NCBI GenBank assembly: GCA_038502055.1
Contig: JAXRKN010000036.1
Coordinates: 744,001 to 808,000 of the forward strand
DNA length: 64,000 nucleotides
Direction: 5' to 3'
Source of the DNA: Tanytarsus gracilentus
Lineage: Eukaryota > Arthropoda > Insecta > Diptera > Chironomidae
Positions 1 to 13,800 of this stretch are shown one piece after another. A program made the position numbers and the translations under genes. The notes beneath the pieces were generated by a model that saw nothing but the letters and a program-made list of their open reading frames with translations, had not been told where the DNA came from and did no database searches. Each line of letters begins with the position of its first letter. Positions within the stretch are counted from its first letter, which is position 1.

Positions 1-3000
1 TGCTGGTGCTGATGATGCGCTGCAGCCGATGGCGATGAATGCGAAGCTGCTGTAGATGCATTTTGATAATGTAGTAAATTTTGATAATCACTTGAATTGA
101 AGCCGCCGTGTAACGATTGAAATGAGCCTTCAAAGTGCCATTTAATAATGAATTTTTAAAGGCGGAAAAAATTTATGTGCACACGGATGAGAGATTAAGG
201 CAGTTATAATGGATTCGAAGAGAATGAGGAAAAAAATTCCCATCGTGTGCGCAATTTTTTTTTGTGTATACAAAATAATTACGAGAAAATGAAAATGTGA
301 GAAAGTGAAAAGGAATTAGAGAGAGAGAAAGAAAAAAGAAGAAAAATAATTATTGGAGAAAAACAGTCAGTTCGGTTAGCTTAAAAGCCAGTCATAAAAA
401 TTAAATTAAACTTGAGTGAGTAAGTGGAGGAGATAAAGAGAAGGTAAAGTGGAAACATGTTTTTGTGTGTGTCGAATATTGCACGATGAGATTAAAGGCG
501 GCCCAATATGGGGTAAAATATTCGTTTTCGTTTCTTAAAAATTGTATTTTAAATCACTGATGAAAGATGTGAGAACAAAAATTTTCTTTGAGTGGAAATT
601 TTCATTGGCAATCAAGTGGAATTTAATTATTAATTATTATCGTCAACCATGTGCGCAAATTTTTCTTTTGATTTTTTTTTTCGTGCAATTAACTGTAACT
701 GACGGGTGCGCGTCACGAGTATTACGTAATATTGTGCACAATATTGTGCGTAATTATGCGTAATTTTTATGCGTAATTACGCACAATATTATGCACAATT
801 ACGCACAATATTATGCACAATATTATTAAGCACAATATTACGCACATTAATTACGCATAATTATTACGCATAAAAATAAAATGCACAATATTGTGCGTAA
901 TAAATATGCGTAATATTGTGCACAATAAATACGCATATTTATTACGCACAATTAATATGCACAATATTATGCGTCAAAAAAATTACGCACAATATTGTGC
1001 ACAATAAATATGCGTAATAATTATGCATATTCATTACGCACAATAAATATGAGTAATATTATGCCCAATTATTGTGCGTATTATTGTGCACAATAAATAT
1101 GCGTAATATTATGCGTAAAAATTGGGCACAATATGCCAAATTTTTACACAAATAAATTTAAATAATTTCACCATGATTATGTTTAACCCACAAAAAGAGA
1201 TTGATAACACTTTGGTCATTTCTTAAACCTGGTTATTAAAAGATTGCCTTTTAAATCTTGGTTTGACGTAAAACTTTCGTTTAAAATGATCATATTGTAA
1301 CTATATTCAAGTTGTTTAAAAATTCATTTATTTTTTTCATCGTTTTAACGAATTCGATTTTTTCGTATCAAGTGTTATGCATTTTCTGAAAGCATATTTT
1401 TATGCGATTCTAACGACATATCGGTTAGGATTCTACGACAATTATTTTGAGATTTAGGTATGGGTGTCTTATGACCGATGTGGTAAAATATTTTTTTTTT
1501 TCAAAAAATTCATTTATTTTTTAGCTTAACCCACACAAGGTGTGTTAACGTCCGTGTATCTTCACTTTCAAGAACTCGGTCCCGAAAAGGCTAGAGACTT
1601 AGAGTTTCGCGAACTGGTAGCTTTTAGGGTCTAAATCTAAATTGGCCCATTTTAGGTTTGAAGCATAAAATTAACTATGACCGGTGTATTTTAAACCCTA
1701 AAATTTTTAAACAACTTGAAGATAGTTACAATATGATCATTTTAAACAAAAGTTTTAAATTTATTTGTGTAAAAATTTGGCATATTGTGCCCAATTTTTA
1801 CGCATAATATTACGCATATTTATTGTGCACAATAATACGCACAATAATTGGGCATAATATTACTCATATTTATTGTGCGTAATGAATATGCATAATTATT
1901 ACGCATAATATTACGCATATTCATTGTGCACAATATTGTGCGTAATTTTTTTGACGCATAGTATTGTGCATATTAATTGTGCGTAATAAATATGCGTATT
2001 TATTGTGCACAATATTACGCATATTTATTACGCACAATATTGTGCATTTTATTTTTATGCGTAATAATTATTCGTAATTAATGTGCGTAATATTGTGCGT
2101 AATAATATTGTGCATAATATTGGGCGTAATTGTGCACAATATTACGTAATACTCGTGACGCGGATTCGTAACTGACTTTAAATTGTCATATGTCATTGAT
2201 TCCTTTGATCTTTCGTAAGTAAAAATTCCACTGATAAGATTTTTGCTCATCATTCTTTCAAAAAAAAACAAACCTTGAAATTGATCGGCCGCCGACTGAT
2301 TTTGATAGCTCTGCCTAGACGATCGACTACTTCCACTCGCTGTCGTATTGTGACTCTTGTTCAGGTTATGATTCTGTGAGTCAACGTTGGGCTCATTCAA
2401 CATGTGCTCAAAATCAAAGTGCGTCGATGGGGTCGATTGACTCAGATAGGATGCAGAATTATTTTTACTGCTACCGCCATACAGTTGTTGTTGCTGCGTG
2501 GCCTGTTGCTGATAATTTTTATCACAATTTCCTCCTGTATTATGCGATGACGACTTATTTAAAGTTTTGCTATTATCACTAAAACTACTAGTAGTATTTG
2601 AGGCAGGACTGAAATTATTCGCACTAATTGAGAGCGGTTTCTGTTGTTGATATTGTTGCTGCTGCTGCTGCTGATGACCGTTACCACTTAGATAACAATT
2701 GTTCACTGACGATGATTTGTTGCGTGCATGACCAGAACCACCACGCTGATGTTGATGGACACTTTTTTTATCTGCATTTATTTATTTCAGATTTTAGTTT
2801 CAAAAATATATATTTTTTAAAATAAATTATTTAATAAGTTAAGCAACAGCAGTGAGAGAGAAAAGAATATTTTTTTTTCAAAAACTTGCACTTTAATTAT
2901 TTTTTAATAAAATATTTTAAAAAAAAATAATTAACCTTTTTCAGCACTCGGTCCTTCACTTTCACCACTACGCGAGTCGGGATTGTAAGCAATGTTACTG

Positions 3001-6000
3001 TAGCCAACGTTCACCGAAGACTGATGCAATTGATTTTGATTCAAGTGTAAAAATTCAGAGTTCTCCTGGCTGCCGTCACACAATACAGAGTTTTTTATTC
3101 CACCATCGTCGTCGTCGTCGTGAGATGATGTTGTTGAGGGGTTTTAGTGTAGAGAACGAAGAATTTTATGTGTGCGAGTATTTTTTGATATTTTGCGCGG
3201 TGCCAGAGGAAGAATAGTTGGAAAATATTTGAAACGAAAAGAAAGCGAGATTTTTTTGTTTGATATTTGAGCAAAAAAAATGAGCAAATTTGCCAGAGAT
3301 ATTTCCAAAAAAATATACACACAGAGTATTCTAAAGCCGAATATGTGTAGTTCGTGAGTGAAAAGCATGTAAACATTTAAAATCAGATGTGAGCAAAGCT
3401 CTCTTTCGCTCGCTCTCATTTCCTTGCGACTTCCAGGAGGAGAAAATACGATGAGCGAGAGAGAGGAAAGGAAATCACTGGAAAAATGAAATGTCCATGC
3501 AAAATGCAAGAGAAAAAAAAATTAACAACACCGTGAATTCCATCGCGATGAGATAATTATTTGCGGTAAATGTAAACATTTATTCAAGACGCGATAAAAT
3601 TCTTTTTAATTTTTTTCTGGATGTGTCTGGAGTTAATTAACCTTTTTTTTTTCTCTTGTAAACATTTTCAGGTGACTACAAACTACGAAATCATTGCTTA
3701 TATTTTTTTTAATTATATACATCAAAAGCTTTAGATCTTTCTATACCAACACATTCATACATGTAAAATTTCGAGAGAGCGAGAGGAAAAAGTGAGAGAG
3801 AGAGCTTTCGTGAAAAATGAGCTTTTTACTGTCTCATTTGATTGTGTAAGTGCGAGGGTTCAACACTAAGATAGAAAAGAATTTTGTCTAGTTCATATCA
3901 GGTGACTTAAACATGCACAGCCTGCCTGCTCGTTTCCTCTTCTTGCTTTTTATTCATCGCCTGTAAAAATCATCAAGCACATAAATTCCTAAAATAACTT
4001 CTGCCACCGTGCGCTTACTACATTTTTTTTTCGCTCGATGATGACGATGACGGTGAAAGCGAGAGAGAGAAAAAGCTCGCGCTGTTCGTGCTCGGTGGGT
4101 GTTGAAAATTGTTATATTTTTTATTATTGTAAGCCTTCATCGGGACATCCTTGTTTACATCATCATTTGAATTCCTTTCCCTAAAAAATTTTTTATATGT
4201 CTTATTTACATCGAACGCAACAACTTTTTGTCCCTCTTTACGTTTTATTTCACCTTCACATGCATGTATGTAGAGATGAAGGCAATAAAATGATACATCG
4301 CTATGAAACTTTTCTCTCCGCTTATCTCCCATGTCATCATTAAATATGTATTTATACATAAAATGAGCGAGAGAGCTAAGCTACGCATAAATACCACACA
4401 TCAGCACAGTAAATAGAGGCGCGCACACACATCGCAGTAGTTAATAGCCTAAAATATACAAACATGCAACCCCCAACGAAAATAAAAAAAGAACACACTC
4501 ATTCCCACACAAGGTGGCATTGTACAGTTTAATGTCACACAATGATAACTTTTTTTGACATTCCGATCATGATACAGTGAGAGCTGAATGGGTAAAAAGT
4601 TAATGAAAAAAGACAACAGCAGCATTCGAAGAGGAGTGAAAAAAGGCAAATGTTTAACCTAGTTTAATTTATCATATTCCAAAAATGTCTCTCTCTCGTT
4701 CGTTTGACATCAATGTGCTTATGATACGGTCAAGGGAAGAAAAAAAGAATTTATACATTTTTTGTGCGCCCTTTCCCTTCATCATCAGCAAGTTGAATGT
4801 TTGAACTGTGTGGAAGACACCAAAAAAAATTTATCAACCAGGGGTCGGACACTTGCTTGTAAATTAAACTATGAAAAATTAATCACTAGAGAATTAATTA
4901 AAAAAAAATTAATAAAATTTTAAAAATGCTAAAGTTTCCAACCCATTTTTCAATAAAAAGAGATTGAGCAGCCTCTTGGCCAATGTCCTACTGTACATAT
5001 TTCTTGTCGTGTTTTGCATTTTGATATAAATAATTTTCAAGAAGTGAAAGGAGGAAAATTTTCCCATCTACAACAGGCGCTTGGACATTGGCAAGTCGAG
5101 AGAAAACGGAACGATTAAAATCAATTTTTTTGCTCATTCCCGCTTTCGACTTCTGTTTCGGAAGGAAAACATTTTGTTGGCATCGCAATGCAATATATCG
5201 GAGGCAAGTGAACATACCGGATGGAAAGGCAATTTTTTCTATCATTGCATTGCAAAAATTAAATAATGAAACGTGATAATTTAGAGAGTTGAGGAAGCGA
5301 GAGCAGAAAAATAAATTAAAATATTTTCCTCCAACTCTTCGATTGCGATGATTTTGCCGATGAAATGTTGCTTTCACACTTAATCCCTCATCTGTATGTG
5401 CTGCGTCTCACATGTTTTCAATTGAGAGGCATTACATTGAATGAAATTGAGGCTTTTTCGCGCTGCACGCCAGTAAGTAATTCGTGAAAGAATTTAGTCT
5501 AATGGATTTTCATGAATTAATTAATCGTCATGCTTACGACAAATTAATTTTCGACACTCAATTAGATGTCATTCAGCTTAAATCAATGAGAGATCCCAGT
5601 TAATAAAAAATCTGCGGATTTTTAAAAATGCAAATAAATTTCGCGGAAAATTTGTCAATTTTTTACATTTACTCTCGAATGATTAATTGCAATCCGCATT
5701 TTTCTGCTTACTGGGCATGTAAAAATAAAGTCGTTGCGTACTGAATAAATTTTATACTCAAAACGATGATAAAATGAATTCATCTGGGGGCATCAATGAA
5801 TACATTTGTGTGTACATACGCTTCACTTAGGAGATTTTCTCCTCAATCACAATATCTTTTTTTCTCATTCAGTTTTATACATTAGACGGCAAATGAGGCT
5901 GTCACTCGTCTGCCCGCCTGCTGATTCTTACATCCACGTGTGGACACAAAAATTTTGAGGTAATAAAAAACGTTGAAATTTGATATTTAAATTTTAAAAT

Positions 6001-7828
6001 TAAGAATAATTTTTCAAAAAAAATTTGAACGTTAAAAATGTCCAAAAGTGGATTCTTAGTATAAATAAAAGTTGAAGACTGATTGTTGCCCGTCACTTAT
6101 TGCGATTATCATCAATTTATTTCAATCATTCTCTTATCGGCACACCAATGTCCAATTAACATTGCGAGCACACATTGGATCAAGTGCGATATACAAATGA
6201 AACTTCGAGTGACAAGTGTGAATGAGGAAAATTTTCATTTAATTACACATTGAAACATAAATTCACACTGCTACTTATCGCACTCATTATTATTAAATTG
6301 TTTTTGGTGTACATTTCCGTAGTTTTATATTTTAAAATGGATTTGTGGCGCGGCCAACGAACGAGGTGCCAGCTAATGGTTGAGCCATCATCATTTCGTA
6401 TGAAAATTAATGTAGCGCATTTGTAATCTAATTTGCGAGCACAGAGTGTGCAATTTGAAAATGCTCTTTTACTCCCAGGTCACACATTCCGCCTAATGAC
6501 ATTAAATGGCCCTTGCATAAAATTACATGCCTACTATTGCCAATTTTTGCAATAAAATCAGCCAGGTTCATGTTCTTAAATATTGTCTACAAACCACAAT
6601 ATTCACAACATCATAAAATTACACATTCATTTTTAATGCAAAGTGAAGGCACTCGAAGCGAACATACATAAACACAATAAAAGGCGCAGTTTATAAATCA
6701 ATTTGATGCTCGTAATTAGTCGAGTTGAGATTTTCTCTCTCTGTTGCCTCGCCTACGCCCGTGAGAATTGAATTATTTAGCAATAAACGGACTTTAATTT
6801 TTATTGACACCTTCGGATATGATTGACTTGTTTTGTTTCCTATTTTTCGATACGGATCGAAAAAAATTCAATTTTCATTTAAAATTTAAAAAGCTCAAAA
6901 TTTTTTTTTGAATTCAACTAAATGTGTCAAAAATTTTAATCAACCCTCTCTTTCATATTTGTCGCGTCTATTTCTGTCGACTATTGTACAACAATTATAA
7001 ACAGCTTTTCGTTCTTAGCCATCAACCTTTTTGACGTTGTAATTAAATCGGGCTTATGACGACCGAAATTAAATGCCAAAAAGAAAACTTTTTGGTTTAC
7101 ATGTTCTCAAAAACATATGGACACAGAAAAAACCTACGTTGAAGTTTTAATTTTTCTATTAATTTATTTTTGCTAATCATATTTTTTTTTGTTTTTAAGT
7201 TTTAGTCTCTAAAATATTAAACAATTATTTTTCTATGTCCACACGTAGGTTCTGAAAAGCTGTTCAACCCCTTTCATGTGTATTGGTAAACATTAGGGTG
7301 GCTTCGCACTGAGTTAGAGAAAGTGCTGGCTAAAATTAAATTTATGGCCATAAAAAATGTGAAAATAATTGTCCATGAATAGCTTCGCATCTCCTCTTTC
7401 CGTCTCAACTCACCCTCTGTTCTTCTTCTTTTTCTTTTTGCATGAACACACAACGATTTAAAGCCAAAAAAGGCTGACTTTGAATGGCAACAAAGGCAAT
7501 TGAGTTGGCGATGGCTGGCGAGCAGAGTCGAGAAAATGAAAAAAGTAAACTTTCATTCTTTTGCGAAGCAATACTTTGGGGTTAATATCAAACACACACA
7601 CAAGCATTCTCACATTCTTGTCTCCAAATAAATATTTGCACAATTACTTAAAAGCTCAATAAGAAAGCTCTCTGTGTGTGCTCTTCTAAAAAAAGCTTAC
7701 GATGAATTTGGTGAGAAAACACAAATAAGAAAGTAAAAGTTTAAGTCTTACCTATTTTGAAGATACGCGTTACAATATGCACCTGGTCCGCTGACTCTTC
7801 TTTGGTGGTGAAAATTTTTAAAAGGCAT
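1..7828 (-). CDS. Gln/Asn/Ser-rich protein of unknown function, 5' part of gene, runs off left edge
   Basis: Four exons join with matching phases: 7828-7752 (ATG, MPFKNFHHQRR..., 25 codons plus 2 nt, donor GTAAGA), 3069-2936, 2771-2274 and 127-1 (continues outside). Acceptors are GGCAG, TGCAG and TTGAAG; donors are GTAAG, GTTAA and GTTTG. The roughly 278 residues visible are low-complexity: Gln runs, His-Gln stretches, and many Asn, Ser and Thr, with an Ala/His/Gln-rich end at the window edge. I see no folded domain, signal peptide or membrane segment, so a nuclear or RNA-associated regulatory protein is only a guess. The last visible intron (2273-128) carries a fold-back transposon. The join across it (CAA G plus GC TCA) keeps frame, so the insertion looks tolerated. 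Exon 1 is the least certain, because it rests on one good donor and phase agreement across 4.7 kb. I do not recognise the family. Confidence 0.7.
704..2167. mobile_element. Non-autonomous fold-back DNA transposon, Mutator-like by target-site length
   Basis: A perfect 9 bp direct repeat, GTAACTGAC, flanks the element at 695-703 and 2168-2176. The ends are imperfect inverted repeats: GGGTGCGCGTCACGAG on the left, and on the right the reverse complement reads GAATCCGCGTCACGAG. Inverted similarity continues inward to about 1330 on the left and from about 1697 on the right, leaving a centre of about 365 bp that is not inverted. The outer parts of both arms are mosaics of short words (GCGTAAT, GCACAAT and their complements). 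No transposase ORF is present. A 9 bp duplication is typical of Mutator-like elements; hAT and P/Galileo elements usually give 8 bp. The element lies in an intron of the Gln-rich gene. Confidence 0.85.
3070..7751 (-). other. Large intron 1 of the Gln-rich gene; no other gene seen
   Basis: This stretch is AT-rich with several GA/CT-rich patches, for example near 3770-3800 and 4050-4070, and a short CGT/GAC triplet run at 3107-3121 just upstream of exon 2. ORFs here are short, overlap on both strands and lack domain-like composition, so I treat them as chance. I see no RNA gene or transposon ends. Confidence 0.5.
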
Positions 7829-10800
7829 TTTAGAAAGCAACAGAAATTAACAACAAGATAAATCCACTGTGTTTGCTGTATGTGCTCTATTTATCCTCTC
7901 TTGCTTTCGTGTTTTTATCTCGCGAGTCTCAAGTTCGCTCCTTGCAATGTCTTGAAATTGTTTTTTACTCTTATTCTTTTTTTGCTTTTTTTATAGATTT
8001 ATTTAAAAGTGATAGATGATGTTGATGTTGGAGGAAATGTGAGATAGAGTTTTTTGCTGTTGACTGTAACTTTTCATTTCATTTTCATTTCTTTTTTTTT
8101 GCTTATATGTTTTGCAATTGCATTAACAAATTGAGTATGTAGTAATGAACTAATGTATGTTTTTATTATTATTTAAAAAGGACACCACAACACTATAATA
8201 AAAAAATAGAAGAGATTTTAAAATTGTGAGATATGAATCAAGTTGAATGTGCTTAGAAATTGCCTTATCTCGACCTTGAAGGGGTTTTATTAAATAATTT
8301 TGGAACACCCTAAAAATTATCTCAATAACATAAAAGGTTGAAAATAAATTACGTAATACCCTCCAAGCTCCCATCGCATCCAAAAAAGTCGATTTTTTCT
8401 ATTATTAAAAAAATCAGCTGTGTATCGCTCCATAGATTTATATTAAATTTTTTATTTGAAGGAAACGAGAGTTGTACATAAAAAAATCCCAACCGCTTTT
8501 TATGTGAAGAAAATTTGTAGCGGAAGGTCACAAAGTTTAGTGTTAAGTATACAATTTACAATCTTTCCTGAAATTATTTGAGGGTAACGTTTATAAATCA
8601 CGTATGAGAGTTAGCTGTAGGAGATTAAAAGTTACTTTTGCTCAGATTTCAAGGTTTTCGACATGCTAAAATATTTTACAGAGGCAAAATTTTCCCAAAA
8701 AGCTTCATATAAAAAATTGCATTAAATTAGATTCTTAGATTATGGACGGTTAATAAAAATCGCTGCGTAACGTCAATTATCAGGAATTCATCAAGCTTTA
8801 TTGATTTTATGACTCCAAAAAGGAAAGAGACACGAGAGCTTTTTTGAAAGTTAACCTCCCTTTTAAATTTTAATTTAAATTTTTAAAATACGTTACGAAA
8901 ATTTAGCAATTATATTTTAAGTGCCGTTTAGTTAGAAACAAAATATGAAAACTTAAGGACTAAATTATTCAAATCGGAATTTTAACCGTCAAAACTACCC
9001 GTGTCCATTTCACTAATGATAATTAGCAACGCTCTTTAGATTGCAATCATTCCTGCGTGATTTTTAGAATTTATTTCATATTCATCTAAATACCTCGCGC
9101 GTCTAACATTTTTTTTACACACCCCACAACTTTTTCACCACATACACTAGCTCATATTATCAACAATCTACATGAAAATCCTTTGCACGTATATCGCGAT
9201 ATTTTCCCTTCATCGCATCGATTTCATGTGAGCTAAAATTACGATTGAGAGGTTTTTGTTTTTCAGCTCAAGCGGGAGGAGGAGAGGGAGGAAGAAAACT
9301 TCTAAGCACATTCAAGACTTGCAATTGAATATTTTAAGTGTGAGTAAGTAAGAGAGAGAAGAATAACAGTAAAGTGTTTTCGCAATACCGAGAGAATTGC
9401 ATGATCATTAAAATGTACGATTTGTGTTCTCTAAAGATGGAAAAGGTTCGTCAGTTTGGGGAAAGTGTGGACATTTAAAAAGTGATGACAGAAAAAATTC
9501 TAAACAAGACATTTAAATTTAACAAATTCTTTAAATTATTAAAAATTGAATTTCAAGAAAACCTCAAGGAAGTTTCTTAAAAACTTTCTTCTTAAATAGT
9601 TCTGAAACTAACTTTTTTTGCGACGTTGAAAGTGCGAACGAGTAAGAGCGACAATAATGCAAAAAAATGGGAAAATTATCAAGAAGAGCTTGAAGGAGAA
9701 AGAAAAGGTTCTCAACAATTTTGTTTATAGTAATTGACTTCAATAAATGTGAATATGTTTCCTTTCGACTTGATTGCTCTGGCCCCCATCCAACACACAT
9801 TTTGCTTTTTCCTTCTCCTCGCAAAGTACCACTTCAGGATGAAAAAGGTATGTATGGTAATGTCAAGAACAGTTCAAGTAATAATTTCACTCGCACACGC
9901 TTTTTGTTCCATTCAAATAAATTTATTATTCTTCCATTCATATTTGAAAATGTTTTAAATGCATTTTCATAAGAGTTTAAAACGAAACACCAAACTTAAT
10001 TCATAAATCCATTCATTCTGAGCTCTTAAAAATTTGTATACAAAAAAAATCGGGTACGTAATGCCATCGGGAAGTCTAAGAGGCACTCTGTGTGATCAAG
10101 TATGAAAGTAAAGTTTTCTCTCAAGTACAAACTTTTTTCCAACTCCGCATTCGAAATGATGAAAATTGTAAATTAGGGAAGAACTGCCACGGAGATGTTT
10201 CGCTCATACATATATAAAATTAACAACAATCTAGCAAGTAGTAAAAAAACTTCAAGTTTTTCTCTCTCTTTCCAGATGAGGTGTGTTACAATTGAATGGA
10301 TGCGATAAAAACTTTCTCCGTTGCCTACTCATGAGTGGAGGGCAAAAGATTTATGAGCAAAAGTCTTTACACACTCCTAAGTGTTAAAAAAGCTCGCGCT
10401 CTTAATTAAACTAATTGTAACTCACTTTTCATTATAATAATTCATTCTTAAAAAATTATACAGCAACAGTGACTCCGGAAAATTTTGATAGAGGGTAAAG
10501 AGGATCCATTATAATTGAAAAATTTCCTTCCTCTCTACGCAAAGATATCCATTTTAATTTATGTTGAGATATTCCGAAAGAAGATTTCCCATTTTAAATA
10601 CTCGATGCTAGGCGCGATTGTGAAAGGCCTCGCATTTATCTTGAATAAAATTGCTATAAAAAAACTTTTTTATATGCTCAATTTTAATAAAAAGTTTAAA
10701 CTTTCAAATTTGATTTTTCTTCTTTGTAGTTGAGTTTGTAATGAATTTATTATGCATGAATGTTGATTAAAAGGGTTGAAATTGATTTAGCAATGGAGAG

Positions 10801-13800
10801 TGTTTCAATATTGACTTTGAAGACAGACATTGTGCAGTCACTTGTATATTTTTGTCACAATTTAGGAAATTGAGAAAATTCTCAACATATTTTTTAATGA
10901 AAAAGCACACTGAGAAAAAAACACGGGGAGTAAAAAAAGTTTTTATCACATTTTATTAAAATCTTTCTTGTTAAAATCGGAACGAACATGAATGCAGAGA
11001 GTGACATTGATGAAAATTCGTTTAAAAAAACTCATTCCATGATTCATAAAGGTCATTTCACATTTATACAATTCCAATCACGTAACATTATCATCATGCA
11101 AGGCCCTGCCTCTAACTTTTCATTCACACAATATCCTTCCTCACTTTCTGCATACAAAAAAGTCAATATAATGGCACCTTCAAAGAGACCAACAAATGGA
11201 GAAAAGCGAAATCGTACAAAACGACATTGCGTGCCTCCCATACGTGGTTGCTAGTAATTCATTTTTCTCGTGCAATTTTATAAATGAATTCTTTCGCTCC
11301 TCCAGTCTACACTCCACACTCGTTAACTCATTCTTGGTGTAATATGTCGAGTGTCGCCATTAAAAGGATTTCTCATTTGTAAATTACTGTCAAGGACTGA
11401 ATCCACCCTCGCTGCATGAAAAACATTTTTTTTTCAATGGCATCAAAAAGAGAAGAGATTACACTCGACTACCACGCAAAGCATCATCGTTTGTGCTTTT
11501 TTAGTGTGCTATTTTTAAATGACAAGCGAAAAATATTTTTCATAAATGCACACGACCGATTGACGTCATTGTGACAAAAGGCAATTTAGAATGAAATTTT
11601 GAACAAGTGGTTCCTCGTCACCGCCATTCCCTGCACTTGTTCAACGAAAAAAAACACTTTAGAGCGATCGATCAAGAAATCCAATGCCAATAAAAAGCAA
11701 ATTGTTATATCTTAATCTTCATTTTCATCATCACCATCGACATCAGGTAAATCCTTTCCTCTTTTACACCCACATCAATATCTACACGACGACGTCACCC
11801 TCGCAGACGTGCGAACGATAGAGAAGGATGTACATTAAGAGGTGAAGATTACTTTTAGCTTTAAGGGAGAGAAAACAAAGCGGAGTACAAAAGTCATCCC
11901 ATAACTTTATCACTCTCTCCTCCACCCATGAGCTTCTCTTCAATCGACGAAAATCTTATCTTGTTTTATTGTTCTATCTAAGTGCTTGAGGAAATCCTAT
12001 TGAACAAGAAATTTTATTCCCAGCGCTCAACGCATGCTGAAGATAAAATTTTGTGATCAGAAAAAAATCTTGAACGAGTTTTTAAAAAAATAAATAAAAT
12101 TTAAAATTTTCTCGTACATTTTTTTTTAAATTTTAATGCCTCTGGAAGAACTATTAAAAATTATCTCCGCAAAACAACTCAATCAAAAACGAAAACAAAA
12201 TCTATCTTGATAACAAAAATTTATCGCTCATGCTCGGGCGTAATTTTTTATTCAATTGATGAAATCAAACAACAAATTTATCGCATATATATCGCCTTGA
12301 ATTATTGTGAACGCGAAAGTCACACTCACATCAGATGGTGCATTTACACATGTTTATCATCAATATGCAATTTAACTATATTTGTCTCGAATGGAGTGAC
12401 ATGCATGTTCAGCAATGTCGAACAATATCCTCCCGAAATTATTTATGCATGTGCGTGCTGGACGATAGTTGTTTATATATTTGTGTACTCTTAAAATTGA
12501 ATGAAATGCCTTGATTTGATTAAGAAAAATGAGGCAATTGGGCTTGTTGTCGAGAGAAAAAGATGCGGGACAATAAAAAAACGAAATCCCAAACTTGATT
12601 CATACGATTTACCCTCGAGATGGAAGTAGGGATGGTCAATATGATATCAAAATCAAAGAATCGCCTTCATTGTCAATTGGGGACTTACGAGCCAGATTTC
12701 AAAGAGCTCTCATGGGCAATGACGAAATGAAATGAGAAAAGTGGCAAAAAAAGGAAAAGCTCTCGCTTTTTTTGTGTGATAAAAATTGAATATTACGTAA
12801 TGTGAAACGAAATAGATTTCACCAAATAAATACATTCACATCTCCTCTCTCATTTACAGTCGCTCTCTCTTACTCACACCGACAAATCTGATTTTTTTCC
12901 TCTCATGGTTTGCGATGATGGGAGAAAAGTCTAGCGAGGGATATGAAAAACGTGTTTTTCTTTCTCCATTGAAACGCGAGGATATTCTTGGTGAAGAGAA
13001 AAGAAGCGACAACAACAACAACAAACTGAATGTAAGCTCAGAATTTGAGAGAGAGAGAGAATGTTGCAATAATATTCTCCACATTGAATTTCTGGTGGGC
13101 GAAGAGGGATGAAAAAGAGCTTTCTCTCTCTCTTAAATCCTCGTATACATTGTGTGCATGATAATACACATATAGTTCAACTATTGTCACATGTGTATGA
13201 TATATTGAATATATCGAAAGAGAACGAAGCATAAAAAAATATGTCAAATATATCCATTCGATAGGAACTTTTTTTTGCACACTGAAACAACACGAAAGAA
13301 GCTTAAAAAAATTATGTGATGCGATAATTTTCTTGCTATGCACTGCTGTGCAAACATGAATCAAATTTAATGACCATTGAAAAATTTCTTATTCGTCTGT
13401 GATTCGCTTTTAAAAATTCCAAACATTCCATTGCGAGTGGCAATGTGGTGGTTTTAAAAAAAGTGAGGAGGGAAAGAGAACTTTTTATCATTGCCAAACA
13501 CACGAAAAAAATCCCACGCACATTTCAGAAGGTATCTCACAAACTCTTCATTAAAAATTTACTCTCAAATCCTTTAACACTTGTCACACACATTTTTTTA
13601 TGATGAAATTTCGTCTGCTCTTTCGTTTCAACCCGTTAATAAATTATGTTCGAATGAATTTCGTCTTTAAAAAGAAATGAAATACTTTTTCACTACTTTT
13701 TTTTGAGTCGTTATATAATAAAATCCTTACATACGAACATGAATCTGCATTCGACCAAAAATATGCTCAAGCAGTGAGAAAAAAAAGTATTTTTCATGCT

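Noticed and set aside
542..763. 73-codon plus-strand ORF overlapping the left end of the fold-back element
   Set aside because: It crosses the element boundary and consists of AT-rich intron plus repeat words.
2068..2273. The open frame of Gln-rich exon 3 continues past its donor, through the transposon flank and into the element's right end
   Set aside because: A good donor at 2273 in phase with the next exon explains the end of coding. The extra residues come from intron and element sequence.
3107..3121. Open frame encoding an Asp run upstream of Gln-rich exon 2
   Set aside because: The frame has an upstream stop and no Met. The phase-correct acceptor at 3070 excludes it from the CDS.
9721..9972. 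Plus-strand ORFs ending at a donor-like AAAAAG then GTATGTATGG
   Set aside because: There is no matching upstream or downstream exon and the composition looks random.
10988..11254. 88-codon plus-strand ORF with a basic C-terminus
   Set aside because: No domain, no splice partners, and a shadow ORF on the other strand. The length is within chance for 64 kb of AT-rich DNA.
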